From Cloacibacillus sp. (GTDB taxonomy: Bacteria; Synergistota; Synergistia; Synergistales; Synergistaceae): a stretch of 25,026 nucleotides of DNA. Each line of letters begins with the position of its first letter. The stretch's first letter is position 1. Shown here one piece after another: positions 1-7,596 of this stretch. Under the pieces are notes generated by a model, which was not told the DNA's origin, did not search any database, and saw only the letters and a program-made list of their open reading frames with translations. The position numbers were made by a program, and so were the translations under genes. The stretch lies in contig NZ_JAJBUX010000100.1 of the NCBI RefSeq assembly GCF_020860125.1, positions 1-25,026 on the forward strand, written 5' to 3'.

Positions 1-94
1 CTATGAATCTTACAAAAGTCAACAAAAATGTATATAATACGTATATAAATTTTTTATTGCTACCAATATGTATGCTTTAGGTAGGCTAACCTGT

Positions 95-123
95 TTGACA
101 CATTCGATACCAGAAGATATATT
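95..123 (+). promoter_or_regulatory. sigma70-like promoter of the tssB-tssC-hcp-clpV operon
   Basis: The hexamer TTGACA (95-100) is followed by exactly 17 bases and then TATATT (118-123): a perfect -35 and a 5/6 -10 match at ideal spacing. Transcription would start near 130, leaving a leader of about 105 bases before tssB. The sequence from 1 to 94 is AT-rich and holds no gene. It contains a perfect TATAAT at 33-38 with only a poor -35 17 bases upstream, and an 8-bp palindrome ATACGTAT at 37-44. Either could be a second weak promoter or an operator, but neither is convincing alone. Confidence 0.7.
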
Positions 124-235
124 AATAAAATAGTGAGATTATGCCGTCTGGCGTTGTGGTTACGAATAACTTACCGTCGCTTGTGGCTTATTTGCTGCGG
201 TTTCGATTTTATTTCAGGACAGGAGGTACATAAGG

Positions 236-457
236 ATGCCCAATGAAGGAAGCGTCTCTCCCAAAGAACGGGTAAATATCGTTTATAGGCCAGCCACGGG
301 AGATGTACAGGAAGAGGTAGAACTGCCCCTTAAACTTATGGTTGTCGGGGATTTCACGCTGCGCAAGGATGACAGAATGCTGGAGAACCGCGAGGCTATC
401 AGCGTGGACAAGGATAACTTCGACAAGGTGATGCAGAGCCAGGGGCTTTCGCTGTAG
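236..457 (+). CDS. tssB: TssB sheath small subunit, N-terminal part, ended by an in-frame amber codon
   Basis: This is the first 73 residues of TssB (VipA/IglA family), the small subunit that pairs with TssC to build the contractile T6SS sheath in the cytoplasm. The start is fixed by a strong ribosome site, AGGAGGT (221-227), nine bases before the ATG. Family features seen are a beta strand followed by LKLMVVGDFTLRKDD and the ISVDKDNFDKVMQSQ segment. The reading frame stops at TAG (455-457) inside the segment that normally continues into the KLSG region. The same frame resumes at once with ATG at 458. Reading through would give 165 residues, the usual TssB length. It could be a nonsense mutant, the first half of a split protein, a recoded stop or a sequence error. 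Confidence 0.85.
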   Translation: MPNEGSVSPKERVNIVYRPATGDVQEEVELPLKLMVVGDFTLRKDDRMLENREAISVDKDNFDKVMQSQGLSL

Positions 458-733
458 ATGCAGGTACCGGACAAGCTCTCCGGCACCCCCGATGCCATGC
501 TCTCGGCCGACCTTAAATTTAACACGCTCAAGGATTTCGGCCCCGACGCTTTGGTGGAGATGGTGCCCGAGCTCGCTAAGCTGATGCAGCTGCGCGAGGC
601 GCTCAAGGCGCTTAAGGGGCCGTTGTCCAACATTCCCAATTTCCGCAAAAAGCTGCAGGATCTTGTAAACGACGAAAAGACTCGCGAAGCCCTGCTTCAG
701 GAGCTGGGCATCGACGGAGAGCAGGAGAAGTAA
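458..733 (+). CDS. tssB: TssB sheath small subunit, C-terminal part, downstream of the amber codon
   Basis: These 91 residues are the C-terminal half of TssB. The segment MQVPDKLSGTPD, the LKFNTLKDFGPDALV motif and the long helix LAKLMQLREALKALKGPL are typical of the family. The frame is identical to that of 236-457 and separated from it only by TAG. The ATG abuts the stop (TAGATG), a geometry compatible with terminating ribosomes reinitiating. The only Shine-Dalgarno-like sequence is a weak AGGGG about 12 bases upstream. The TAA stop lies one base before the tssC start, so translation is probably coupled. In solved sheaths this half supplies the helices that bind TssC, so both halves would be needed to build a sheath. 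Confidence 0.85.
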   Translation: MQVPDKLSGTPDAMLSADLKFNTLKDFGPDALVEMVPELAKLMQLREALKALKGPLSNIPNFRKKLQDLVNDEKTREALLQELGIDGEQEK

Positions 734-734
734 A

Positions 735-2210
735 ATGGCAGACGAACAGAGAGAAACTATGGAACAGCAGGCGGAGGCTCCCTCGTCGAGTTTGCTTGAC
801 GAAATCATAGAGGCGTCCAAAATCAAGCCGACCGACGAAGGTTACGCCGTAACCCGCGCCGGCCTGCAGGAATTTATCCGCGAGATAGCGTCGAGCGGCT
901 CTTCGCCGAAAGTTACGGGTGCGCTGGTCGATGCGATGATCGTCGAGCTGGACAAGAAGCTTTCAGATCAGGTCAACGAGATAATGCACAACAACCAGTT
1001 CCGTGAGCTGGAATCGTCCTGGCGTTCGCTGAAATTCCTTGTGGATAACGTTGATTTCCGGCAGAATACCAAAGTGGAGATCATCAATGTTTCCAAGCAA
1101 GACCTGCTTGACGACTTTGAGGATTCCCCGGAGGTTGTTAAGTCTGGTCTTTACAAACATATATACACGGCTGAGTTTGGTCAGTTCGGCGGCCAGCCCG
1201 TTGGAGCCATCGTCTCCAATTACACCTTTGGCCCAGGACCGCAGGATATGGAGCTGCTCCGCAATGTGGCGAGCGTGTCGGCCATGTCGCACGTGCCATT
1301 CATCGCCGCCGCTGGACGTGAATTTTTTGGCATTGATTCGTGGGGTGAGCTGCCAAACCTGAAGGATCTCCACTCCATCTTTGAGATGCCACAGTATGCG
1401 AAATGGCGTTCGCTCCGCGCGAACGAAGACAGCCGCTATCTTGGGCTGACCCTGCCGCGCTTCTTGCTGCGGCTGCCATATGGCGAAGATACAACTCCGG
1501 CGAAGAGCTTCAGTTTTACCGAGGCTGTACCGGACAACGACGACTTCTGCTGGGGCAACACGTCCTTCGCACTAGCTTCGCGGCTGGCGGATAGCTTTGC
1601 AAAGTATCGCTGGTGCAGTAACATTATCGGTCCTCAAAGTGGCGGTGCGGTGCAGAACCTCCCACTCTACCAGTTTGAGCAGAGGGGCGAGATACAGACC
1701 AAAATACCAACAGAAGTGCTTATCTCTGAACGGCGTGAATACGAGCTTGCCGAGGAAGGCTTCATTGCACTGACCATGCGCAAGGGCTCCGACAACGCAG
1801 CGTTCTTCTCCGCCAATTCCGTGCTTAAGGCCAAGGTGTTCCCGAACACCCCGGAGGGCAAAGCGGCGGAGACTAATTATAAACTCTCGACTCAGCTGCC
1901 TTACATGATGATTATGAACCGCCTGGCTCACTACATCAAGGTAATACAGCGTGAGAATATCGGCAGCTGGAAGGAACGTGCCGACATCGAACGAGAGCTC
2001 AACGTCTGGATAAGCCAGTACGTTACGGAGATGGACAATCCCGACGCTATAACCCGCAGCAAGCGCCCGCTGCGCATGGCGAATGTTGCGGTCAGCGAAG
2101 TGCCTGGAGATCCTGGGTGGTATTCCGTCAACCTGCTGGTCCGTCCGCACTTCAAGTATATGGGCGCGAACTTTACGCTCTCTCTTGTAGGTAAACTGGA
2201 CAAACAATAA
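735..2210 (+). CDS. tssC: TssC sheath large subunit
   Basis: This 491-residue protein has the usual length and sequence of TssC (VipB/IglB), the large sheath subunit that polymerises with TssB around the Hcp tube. Recognisable blocks include the N-terminal helix LLDEIIEASKIK (about residues 20-31, the region that ClpV grips in VipB homologues), FRELESSWRSLKFLVDN, and FIAAAGREFFGIDSWGELPNL. The C-terminal handshake strands follow, ending near YSVNLLVRPHFKYMGANFTL. An AGGAG site (723-727) precedes the ATG at 735, one base after the tssB stop. The gene is intact, in contrast to its partner tssB. Confidence 0.97.
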   Translation: MADEQRETMEQQAEAPSSSLLDEIIEASKIKPTDEGYAVTRAGLQEFIREIASSGSSPKVTGALVDAMIVELDKKLSDQVNEIMHNNQFRELESSWRSLKFLVDNVDFRQNTKVEIINVSKQDLLDDFEDSPEVVKSGLYKHIYTAEFGQFGGQPVGAIVSNYTFGPGPQDMELLRNVASVSAMSHVPFIAAAGREFFGIDSWGELPNLKDLHSIFEMPQYAKWRSLRANEDSRYLGLTLPRFLLRLPYGEDTTPAKSFSFTEAVPDNDDFCWGNTSFALASRLADSFAKYRWCSNIIGPQSGGAVQNLPLYQFEQRGEIQTKIPTEVLISERREYELAEEGFIALTMRKGSDNAAFFSANSVLKAKVFPNTPEGKAAETNYKLSTQLPYMMIMNRLAHYIKVIQRENIGSWKERADIERELNVWISQYVTEMDNPDAITRSKRPLRMANVAVSEVPGDPGWYSVNLLVRPHFKYMGANFTLSLVGKLDKQ

Positions 2211-2243
2211 TAACGGTTCAGCCTAAAGAAAGGAGAAATATAA

Positions 2244-2723
2244 ATGGCACTTACTTCGTATATGAAAATTAAAGGAAAAAGCCAGGGTGACATTAAAGGC
2301 GACTGCGAGCAGGGTGGCGACAAGAAGGATTCCATCCTTGTCTATGCCACGGAGCACAAGGTTGAAATTCCCAAAGACACCCATACGGGGCTTCCTACGG
2401 GGCAGAGAATACACCACCCCTATAAGATAATTATGGCTAAGAGCCAGGCTTCGCCGAAGCTGTACAAAGCCTGCTGCACCGGCGAGCAGCTTAACGTAAC
2501 GCTTGATTACTATCGTATCAAGTCTGACGGCGTCGAGGAAAAATACTTCACCGTCAAAATGGAGAACGCCATTGTGGTGGAGATTAACCAGGTCACACCA
2601 CTCTCGTTCCTGCCCGAAAGCAAGCCCTTCCACGATATGGAAGATGTGCGGTTCACCTATTCGAAGATCACTTGGACCTACAACGACGGTAATATTGAAT
2701 ATACCGACGACTGGAAAAAGTAA
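2244..2723 (+). CDS. hcp: Hcp (TssD) tube protein
   Basis: This 159-residue protein is the haemolysin-coregulated protein that forms hexameric rings stacked into the inner tube, which is expelled by sheath contraction and can carry cargo. It starts MALTSYMKIKGKSQGDIKGD and has the family's HKVEIPKDTHTGLPTGQR, HHPYKIIMAKSQASPKLY and FTYSKITWTY stretches, the last being the usual Hcp ending. An AAAGGAG site lies 9-10 bases before the ATG. It follows tssC by 33 bases and is followed by a hairpin that probably sets a high hcp to clpV transcript ratio. No C-terminal extension is present, so it is a plain structural Hcp, not a fused effector. Confidence 0.96.
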   Translation: MALTSYMKIKGKSQGDIKGDCEQGGDKKDSILVYATEHKVEIPKDTHTGLPTGQRIHHPYKIIMAKSQASPKLYKACCTGEQLNVTLDYYRIKSDGVEEKYFTVKMENAIVVEINQVTPLSFLPESKPFHDMEDVRFTYSKITWTYNDGNIEYTDDWKK

Positions 2724-2760
2724 ATACCGCTTAGCCTGGTAGGTCGAAGTATCGTCAATG

Positions 2761-2812
2761 AGGCAGGGAGAGGCAGAAAAAATAGATGTCTCGCTCTGCC
2801 TTGTTTGTTTTT
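2761..2812 (+). terminator. probable intrinsic terminator or attenuator after hcp
   Basis: The arm at 2761-2772 (AGGCAGGGAGAG) pairs with 2790-2801 (CTCGCTCTGCCT) over 12 positions with one G-U and one mismatch. The loop is 17 bases, and the T-rich tract TTGTTTGTTTTT (2801-2812) follows. clpV follows without a recognisable promoter, so the hairpin is more likely a partial terminator: all transcripts would carry tssB-C-hcp and only some would carry clpV. The rest of the 131-base spacer shows no gene. Confidence 0.6.
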
Positions 2813-2825
2813 ATGAAATTTTCAG

Positions 2826-2850
2826 GCCGCGCCTAGCGGCAAAAGGAGGT
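2826..2850 (+). promoter_or_regulatory. small hairpin abutting the clpV ribosome binding site
   Basis: GCCGC (2826-2830) and GCGGC (2836-2840) form a perfect 5-bp stem with the loop GCCTA. It lies directly next to the strong Shine-Dalgarno AAAAGGAGGT (2841-2850) of clpV, with the ATG at 2855. The stem leaves the site exposed, so it may help initiation or stabilise the 5' end. A chance hairpin is equally possible. Confidence 0.25.
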
Positions 2851-2854
2851 ACAT

Positions 2855-5629
2855 ATGTCCACAGGAGTAGACATTGCCGCGCTTTTTGAAAAATGCAACG
2901 ACTTTATCACCGTAGCCCTTAATAACGCCGCTGGCAGCGCCGTCAGGCGAGGGCACTATGAGGTTTCAATAGAACATCTGTTGTTGGCCTGCCTGAACGA
3001 AGAGCAGAGCGACATCCCGATGGCGCTCGCCGCATTTGGAGCAGAGACCGCCAAAGTCCAGCGCGCGCTGAACGCCGCAGTCGATGAATTCAGAAGCGGA
3101 AACGGAGGCCGCCCCGTATTCTCTCCGCTGCTGATCGAACTCATGGAGGCTTCGTGGATGGTGGCGTCGGTCGATCTCAATCTCAGCCAGATTCGTTCCG
3201 GTGCGATATTGCTTACTTTTCTGCGTAAGCCGGCCGTTTATGCCCAAGGGGACTATGTCCGTGAATTTTCCGCGATCAACCGCGAAAACCTGCTTAAGGA
3301 CTTTGCAAAAATCGCGCGCGAATCTAAGGAAACTTCCGTAGTTCTGCCGCAGGGGCCTGCCTCGCGTCAGGGAGTTGTGTCTGGCGGCGACGGCGAAAGC
3401 TTTATCGCAAAATTTTGCGACGACTTTACCGCCAAGGCGAAGGCCGGAAAGATAGATCCCGTATTCGGACGCGACGCAGAGATTCGGCAGATGGTGGATA
3501 TCCTGGCTCGCCGGCGCAAAAACAACCCTATCCTTGTCGGAGAACCAGGAGTCGGAAAAACAGCGGTTCTTGAAGGTCTGGCGCTGCGCATCATACAGGA
3601 CGACATACCGGACACTCTGAAAGGTTCGGTTCTGCTCTCTCTCGATATGGGGCTTCTTGAGGCCGGGGCGAGCGTCAAGGGAGAATTTGAGCGCAGGCTT
3701 AAGGGTGTGCTGGACGAGATCAAGGCCAGTGAGAAACCCGTCATACTGTTCATAGACGAAGCTCATATGCTGGTAGGCGCGGGCGGTCAGGCCGGCGGCT
3801 CAGATGCCGCCAACCTGATGAAGCCGGCTCTCGCGCGCGGCGAAATCAAGACCTGCGCCGCGACTACGTGGAAAGAGTACAAAAAATATTTTGAAAAAGA
3901 TGCGGCGCTTGCGCGTCGTTTCCAGCTAGTCAAGCTTGACGAGCCATCACCGCATACCGCGGCGCTGATACTGCGTGGAATACGCGCCGGATATGAGAAA
4001 GCGCACGGAGTCCTTATACGCGACGACGCCATTGAGGCCGCCGCCGCTCTTTCCGCGCGTTACATCGGCGGACGCTTTCTGCCCGACAAGGCCATCGACC
4101 TGCTGGACACCGCGTGCGCGCGCGTCAAGGTCAGCCTCTCATCCAAGCCCGCTCCGCTGGAGGACGCCGAACGCGCTCGCCAAGCCGCAGAACGCGAGCT
4201 GGATGGACTTCGCCGCGACTGCACCAACGGTGTTGAAGTGGACGGGAAACGCATAGAGGAATTGACAGGAAGGATTGAAGCGTTAACGGCGGAAGAGGGC
4301 CGCCTCAAATCCCAGTGGGAAGAGGAAAAAAAATCCGCCGAAGAATATATCGCCTGCCGCGGCGCGATGCTCAGCGCCTCAAGTATGTGGCAGCCGGAGA
4401 GTCCGGATGCAGAAACGCAGAACGGGGCCGATACGAACTCGGGAGATAAAGCGAAAAAAGACGAAGAATCTCTTCGCCTTGCTTTCGCCAAGGCGAAGGA
4501 GCGCTACGAATCGCTGCACGATGAAGGACGTCTTGTCCATGTGGAAGTTACTGCCGAAGTTGTCGCCCAGGTCGTCTCAGATTGGACCGGAATCCCGACC
4601 GGCCGTATGGCCAGCCAGCAGGCCGCCGTCGCGCAGGATCTTGACCGGCTGCTTGGAGAGCGCATCAAGGGACAGTCTCCGGCGCTTCGCATCATTGCGA
4701 GCACAGTGCAGGCGTCGACGGCGGGGCTGAGGTCTCCCGACCAGCCGCTCGGAGTGTTCCTGCTGGTCGGCCCCTCCGGCGTCGGCAAGACGGAGACGGG
4801 GCTGGCCCTTGCGGAACTGCTGTTCGGCAACAGCCGCAGCGTCATCACCGTCAACATGAGCGAGTTCCAGGAAAAACACACCGTCTCGCGCCTTATAGGC
4901 TCGCCGCCGGGCTACGTAGGCTACGGCGAGGGCGGCATGCTGACGGAGGCCGTCAGGCGCCAGCCCTATTCCGTGGTGCTGCTGGACGAATGCGAAAAGG
5001 CCCATATCGATGTTATGAACCTTTTCTATCAGGTCTTTGACAAGGGTATTCTCACAGACGGAGAAGGCAAAGAGGTCAGCTTCAAAAACACCATTATCAT
5101 GCTAACCTCAAATCTTGCATCGGAAACTATCCAGAACATGACCGCGGGAGCCGTCGATGTAGATGAAGATAATCTCTTAGAGTCTATTCGTCCTGAGCTG
5201 TCGCACCATTTCCGTCCGGCGCTGCTGGCGAGAATGACGATAGTGCCTTACCGCAGCCTTGGAGAGGACGCGATGAAACTGATTGCCGGAGCGAAACTAG
5301 CCGCCGTCGCTAAACGTCTTAAGACAAACAGCGGTGTAGAGCTTACAGTTGCGCCGGAGGTGGCTGACCTTATCGTATCGCGCTGCACTGAAACCGAGAC
5401 TGGCGCGCGCAACATTGAGACCATCCTGGCAAGGTCTATACTGCCCAAGCTTGCGCACTGCCTGCTTGAACGGATGTCCGGCGGTGAAATGCCGCCCAGG
5501 GCGGAACTCTGCGTCGGCGGCGACGGATCTTTCACGCTGTGCTTCTCTGACGATGCTGCGGCGGGCGAATTTGCGGAGCCTAAGGACGAGAACGCTGCCG
5601 CTCCCTCTGAGCCGAGGACAGAGGAGTAA
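2855..5629 (+). CDS. clpV: ClpV (TssH) AAA+ sheath-recycling ATPase
   Basis: This 924-residue protein is a Hsp100/ClpB-type ATPase of the T6SS class, which uses ATP to pull TssC out of contracted sheaths and recycle subunits in the cytoplasm. The N-terminal Clp repeat domain spans roughly residues 1-160. The first AAA+ module has Walker A GEPGVGKT (229-236) and Walker B VILFIDEAH (296-304) with LARRF as arginine-finger region. A middle coiled-coil follows. The second module has Walker A GPSGVGKT (639-646) and Walker B VVLLDE (707-712). The order and the phrase ALLARMTIVPY favour ClpV over ClpB. A hydrophilic stretch near residues 510-540 (ESPDAETQNGADTNSG) looks like a disordered insert. The C-terminus is also acidic and probably disordered. 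Both ATP sites look intact. Confidence 0.95.
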   Translation: MSTGVDIAALFEKCNDFITVALNNAAGSAVRRGHYEVSIEHLLLACLNEEQSDIPMALAAFGAETAKVQRALNAAVDEFRSGNGGRPVFSPLLIELMEASWMVASVDLNLSQIRSGAILLTFLRKPAVYAQGDYVREFSAINRENLLKDFAKIARESKETSVVLPQGPASRQGVVSGGDGESFIAKFCDDFTAKAKAGKIDPVFGRDAEIRQMVDILARRRKNNPILVGEPGVGKTAVLEGLALRIIQDDIPDTLKGSVLLSLDMGLLEAGASVKGEFERRLKGVLDEIKASEKPVILFIDEAHMLVGAGGQAGGSDAANLMKPALARGEIKTCAATTWKEYKKYFEKDAALARRFQLVKLDEPSPHTAALILRGIRAGYEKAHGVLIRDDAIEAAAALSARYIGGRFLPDKAIDLLDTACARVKVSLSSKPAPLEDAERARQAAERELDGLRRDCTNGVEVDGKRIEELTGRIEALTAEEGRLKSQWEEEKKSAEEYIACRGAMLSASSMWQPESPDAETQNGADTNSGDKAKKDEESLRLAFAKAKERYESLHDEGRLVHVEVTAEVVAQVVSDWTGIPTGRMASQQAAVAQDLDRLLGERIKGQSPALRIIASTVQASTAGLRSPDQPLGVFLLVGPSGVGKTETGLALAELLFGNSRSVITVNMSEFQEKHTVSRLIGSPPGYVGYGEGGMLTEAVRRQPYSVVLLDECEKAHIDVMNLFYQVFDKGILTDGEGKEVSFKNTIIMLTSNLASETIQNMTAGAVDVDEDNLLESIRPELSHHFRPALLARMTIVPYRSLGEDAMKLIAGAKLAAVAKRLKTNSGVELTVAPEVADLIVSRCTETETGARNIETILARSILPKLAHCLLERMSGGEMPPRAELCVGGDGSFTLCFSDDAAAGEFAEPKDENAAAPSEPRTEE

Positions 5630-5667
5630 TCGCGAGGCCGTTCCGGTAAAAAATTTTCAAGCGTAAG

Positions 5668-5722
5668 AGAGAGCCGCCTGTGTCTTTAATACCGACTCAG
5701 GCGGCTCTCTGCCGCTTTTTTT
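5668..5722 (+). terminator. intrinsic terminator after clpV, between convergent clpV and tssA
   Basis: A perfect 13-bp inverted repeat, AGAGAGCCGCCTG (5668-5680) and CAGGCGGCTCTCT (5698-5710), has a 17-base loop. It is followed within five bases by seven T residues (5716-5722). It is the strongest terminator in the window and ends the first operon. On the minus strand the same stem is followed only by a more distant run of T (AAAATTTTTT region), so termination of tssA here is plausible but weaker. Confidence 0.88.
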
Positions 5723-5768
5723 GTTCAAATGGTAAAAGAGGTATGCGCGCTTTGCAGGCTGGCCGCCG

Positions 5769-7298
5769 TCAGTTCCATCCAAGCACGGCGGAGGGCCTGA
5801 TTCCCGCGAGCTTTTCGCGTACCTGCTCCGCGCCCGCGGAGTCGCCGGCAAGGTCGAGGGCGCGGCAGGCTGCCAGCATGGCCTCAACCGCAAGGTCCGG
5901 TTCCAGCTTCGCCAAATCATCCCTCTCTATCTCCTGCAGCATAGCCTTGGCAAGCCCGGCAGCGGTTTTGGTTTCGCGCTGCGAGCAGAGTATTCGGAGT
6001 TCTTCGGAGCACAGCCGCATATTTCCCACCGCGGACGGGCCGTGCGCCTCTTCGAGCCTTTTAAGCGCCCCTGCGGCGTCGCCGCCTGAGAGAAGTTCGC
6101 GCGCCTCCGCCATGGCCGTTTCCGTCCTTCCTGTTCCGGCCGTGCCGCCATGCGGCGAATTTTGAGACGAACCTTTCGCCGCAATTTCTTCGAGCCATGA
6201 ACGCGTCTGCGGCGAAACGAAGGGGACGCCGCCGTCGTAGCTGAGCGCAGTCAGACCCGGAAGCCGCTTGAGAAAGGCCGATGTTTCACCTCTTAAGCGC
6301 GACCTTGCCTCGCTGAATACCGGTCCTAGAATGGCAAGGGCTTCGTCCGCCATGCGCTGTAAATCAATATACAGTGGAAAAGATGGAAAAAGATCGTCTG
6401 CGGCGAGCGCAGCCTTGAGCCAATTCTGACCAGAAAGGAGCCTTTCTACGGCTGCGATTCTATCTATGTCGGGAGGAGGTATCATCGTCTGCCCCGAGCC
6501 GTCCGCAGGCGGCAGCGCTGTAATCCTGCTCCACAGCGCGGCACGTGGAAGCTGCCAGGCGAGATAGTTGGCAGGGTCCTCGGCGCGGAGCGCGAATGCG
6601 TAGGCGCGTGCAGCATCCACGAAGGCAGACTGCAGCGATGCCGCATCCTGCCCCAACGATGCCTGGGCCGCCGGGCGCGGCGTTTCGCTGGTTGTCGTCT
6701 CTCGCCGCTCTTCCGTCACGCTTTTTTGCGGCTCCGGTTCTGGCTCAGGCTGCGTTTTCTCTGGCAGAATAGGAATAGCGCGGACCGCTTCGGCCACGTC
6801 GCGAAGCGGCTGCGCGTCTTCCATCAAGCTCCCTAACAATTCGTCCAATTCACCGGCGGTTTGAAGCACCAAAGCGGACAGTGCTGCCGTTATTGGCTGC
6901 TGGTCCTCTTTTTTCAATAGCTCCAGCGCCTGCTCGTGCCACCATTCATAGGCGTTGATACGGCGGCGGAGTTTTGCCTTGGGCGGAAAGGCCTCTTCCC
7001 AGAAGTTGGCGCATAGGTCCCGCAGCAGCTTCAGCCCATCCAAAAGGCCCTGCATCCCCTCCGTCTGTTGGAGCGCCACTGCCATATAGGCGGCGACAGA
7101 GATGTCTTTCGATTTGCCGGCTAAAATCGCCGATGCGTTGTCAATAACAGCCTGCCATGAGATAGGCTTACCGCGGTTGACGGAGGAAAGCTTGGCTATC
7201 TCTTCCGTCAGCGCTTCATATTCTGGTTCGTACTTAGCGTCGATACCGGCTGGCGAATCAGCGCTGATCGGCAAAACTCCAAGCGCGGATATATCCAT
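5769..7298 (-). CDS. tssA: TssA baseplate/cap protein with ImpA N-terminal and VasJ-like C-terminal domains
   Basis: TssA coordinates baseplate maturation and priming or capping of tube-sheath polymerisation. The chosen ATG (7298) begins MDISALGVLPISADSPAGID, the normal ImpA_N start, and has GAGGAAG just upstream. An in-frame TTG at 7403 would add 35 residues, but that TTG lies in a good -35 hexamer (TTGACA), so it is probably not translated. The ImpA_N domain covers about residues 1-160 (WWHEQALELL helix included). A Pro/Glu/Thr-rich linker follows (PEPEPEP, about 180-215). The C-terminal region ends with helices of VasJ type (RLCSEELRILCSQ ... LEPDLAVEAMLAACRAL). The 509-residue size fits long TssA proteins. 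It is the only minus-strand gene, inverted within the cluster with its own promoter. Confidence 0.92.
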   Translation of the reverse strand: MDISALGVLPISADSPAGIDAKYEPEYEALTEEIAKLSSVNRGKPISWQAVIDNASAILAGKSKDISVAAYMAVALQQTEGMQGLLDGLKLLRDLCANFWEEAFPPKAKLRRRINAYEWWHEQALELLKKEDQQPITAALSALVLQTAGELDELLGSLMEDAQPLRDVAEAVRAIPILPEKTQPEPEPEPQKSVTEERRETTTSETPRPAAQASLGQDAASLQSAFVDAARAYAFALRAEDPANYLAWQLPRAALWSRITALPPADGSGQTMIPPPDIDRIAAVERLLSGQNWLKAALAADDLFPSFPLYIDLQRMADEALAILGPVFSEARSRLRGETSAFLKRLPGLTALSYDGGVPFVSPQTRSWLEEIAAKGSSQNSPHGGTAGTGRTETAMAEARELLSGGDAAGALKRLEEAHGPSAVGNMRLCSEELRILCSQRETKTAAGLAKAMLQEIERDDLAKLEPDLAVEAMLAACRALDLAGDSAGAEQVREKLAGIRPSAVLGWN

Positions 7299-7374
7299 TA
7301 TCTCTTCCTCGGCATTCTTGGGGGGTCTCCGGACGCGCCGCATCAAATGGAGCCGCGTTTCGGCGGATAATTCA

Positions 7375-7403
7375 ATATTATGTTGCTCAGAAATTTTTGT
7401 CAA
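7375..7403 (-). promoter_or_regulatory. promoter of tssA (minus strand)
   Basis: On the minus strand TTGACA (plus positions 7403 down to 7398) is followed by 17 bases and TAATAT (7380 down to 7375), a perfect -35 and a 4/6 -10. Transcription would begin near 7368, about 70 bases before the ATG at 7298. The -35 covers the in-frame TTG at 7403, which argues against that TTG as a start codon. Confidence 0.55.
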
Positions 7404-7484
7404 GCAGGATTGCCTATGCGGCTGTTCAGGGAGGAAAAACTATAAGTAAAAATTTGATTTTTATTGTTATTTTATTAGAATTAT

Positions 7485-7512
7485 TTGCAACAAAACATAT
7501 TTTATGTATAAT
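7485..7512 (+). promoter_or_regulatory. promoter of the tssF-to-tssE operon (plus strand)
   Basis: TTGCAA (7485-7490), a 16-base spacer and a perfect TATAAT (7507-7512) lie in a very AT-rich stretch (about 7441-7545). Transcription would start near 7519. The core promoter lies back to back with the tssA promoter, about 80 bases apart, so one regulator bound between them could control both. Confidence 0.6.
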
Positions 7513-7561
7513 AACAATTATAAAGTTATTTTTATTAGCCTTATAGCGTTATGTTTTCATC

Positions 7562-7596
7562 GGAGGTTTATGCCTCCAGAAAAGAGGCGGCTGTGA
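7562..7596 (+). promoter_or_regulatory. leader hairpin and possible 8-codon upstream ORF overlapping the tssF start
   Basis: GGAGG (7562-7566) and CCTCC (7573-7577) are perfect inverted repeats around the six-base loop TTTATG. The same GGAGG precedes an ATG (7570) that opens a tiny frame, MPPEKRRL, whose TGA (7594-7596) overlaps the proposed GTG start of tssF (GTGA). The layout could couple tssF translation to the leader, with the hairpin masking the first ribosome site. The GGAGG-to-ATG spacing is only three bases, shorter than usual, so real translation of the leader is uncertain. Confidence 0.3.

Noticed and set aside
1572..2207. Minus-strand open frame (211 codons) inside tssC
   Set aside because: It is fully overlapped by highly conserved tssC and shows no ribosome site or recognisable product.
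5680..6165. Plus-strand open frame opposite the 3' end of tssA
   Set aside because: It begins inside the terminator hairpin, has Ser/Ala/Arg-rich shadow composition and is antisense to the well-supported VasJ-like region.
7299..7403. 35-residue N-terminal extension of TssA from TTG at 7403
   Set aside because: The TTG lies in a TTGACA hexamer with a proper -10 downstream, there is no good ribosome site, and the ATG at 7298 gives the canonical TssA opening with GAGGAAG upstream.
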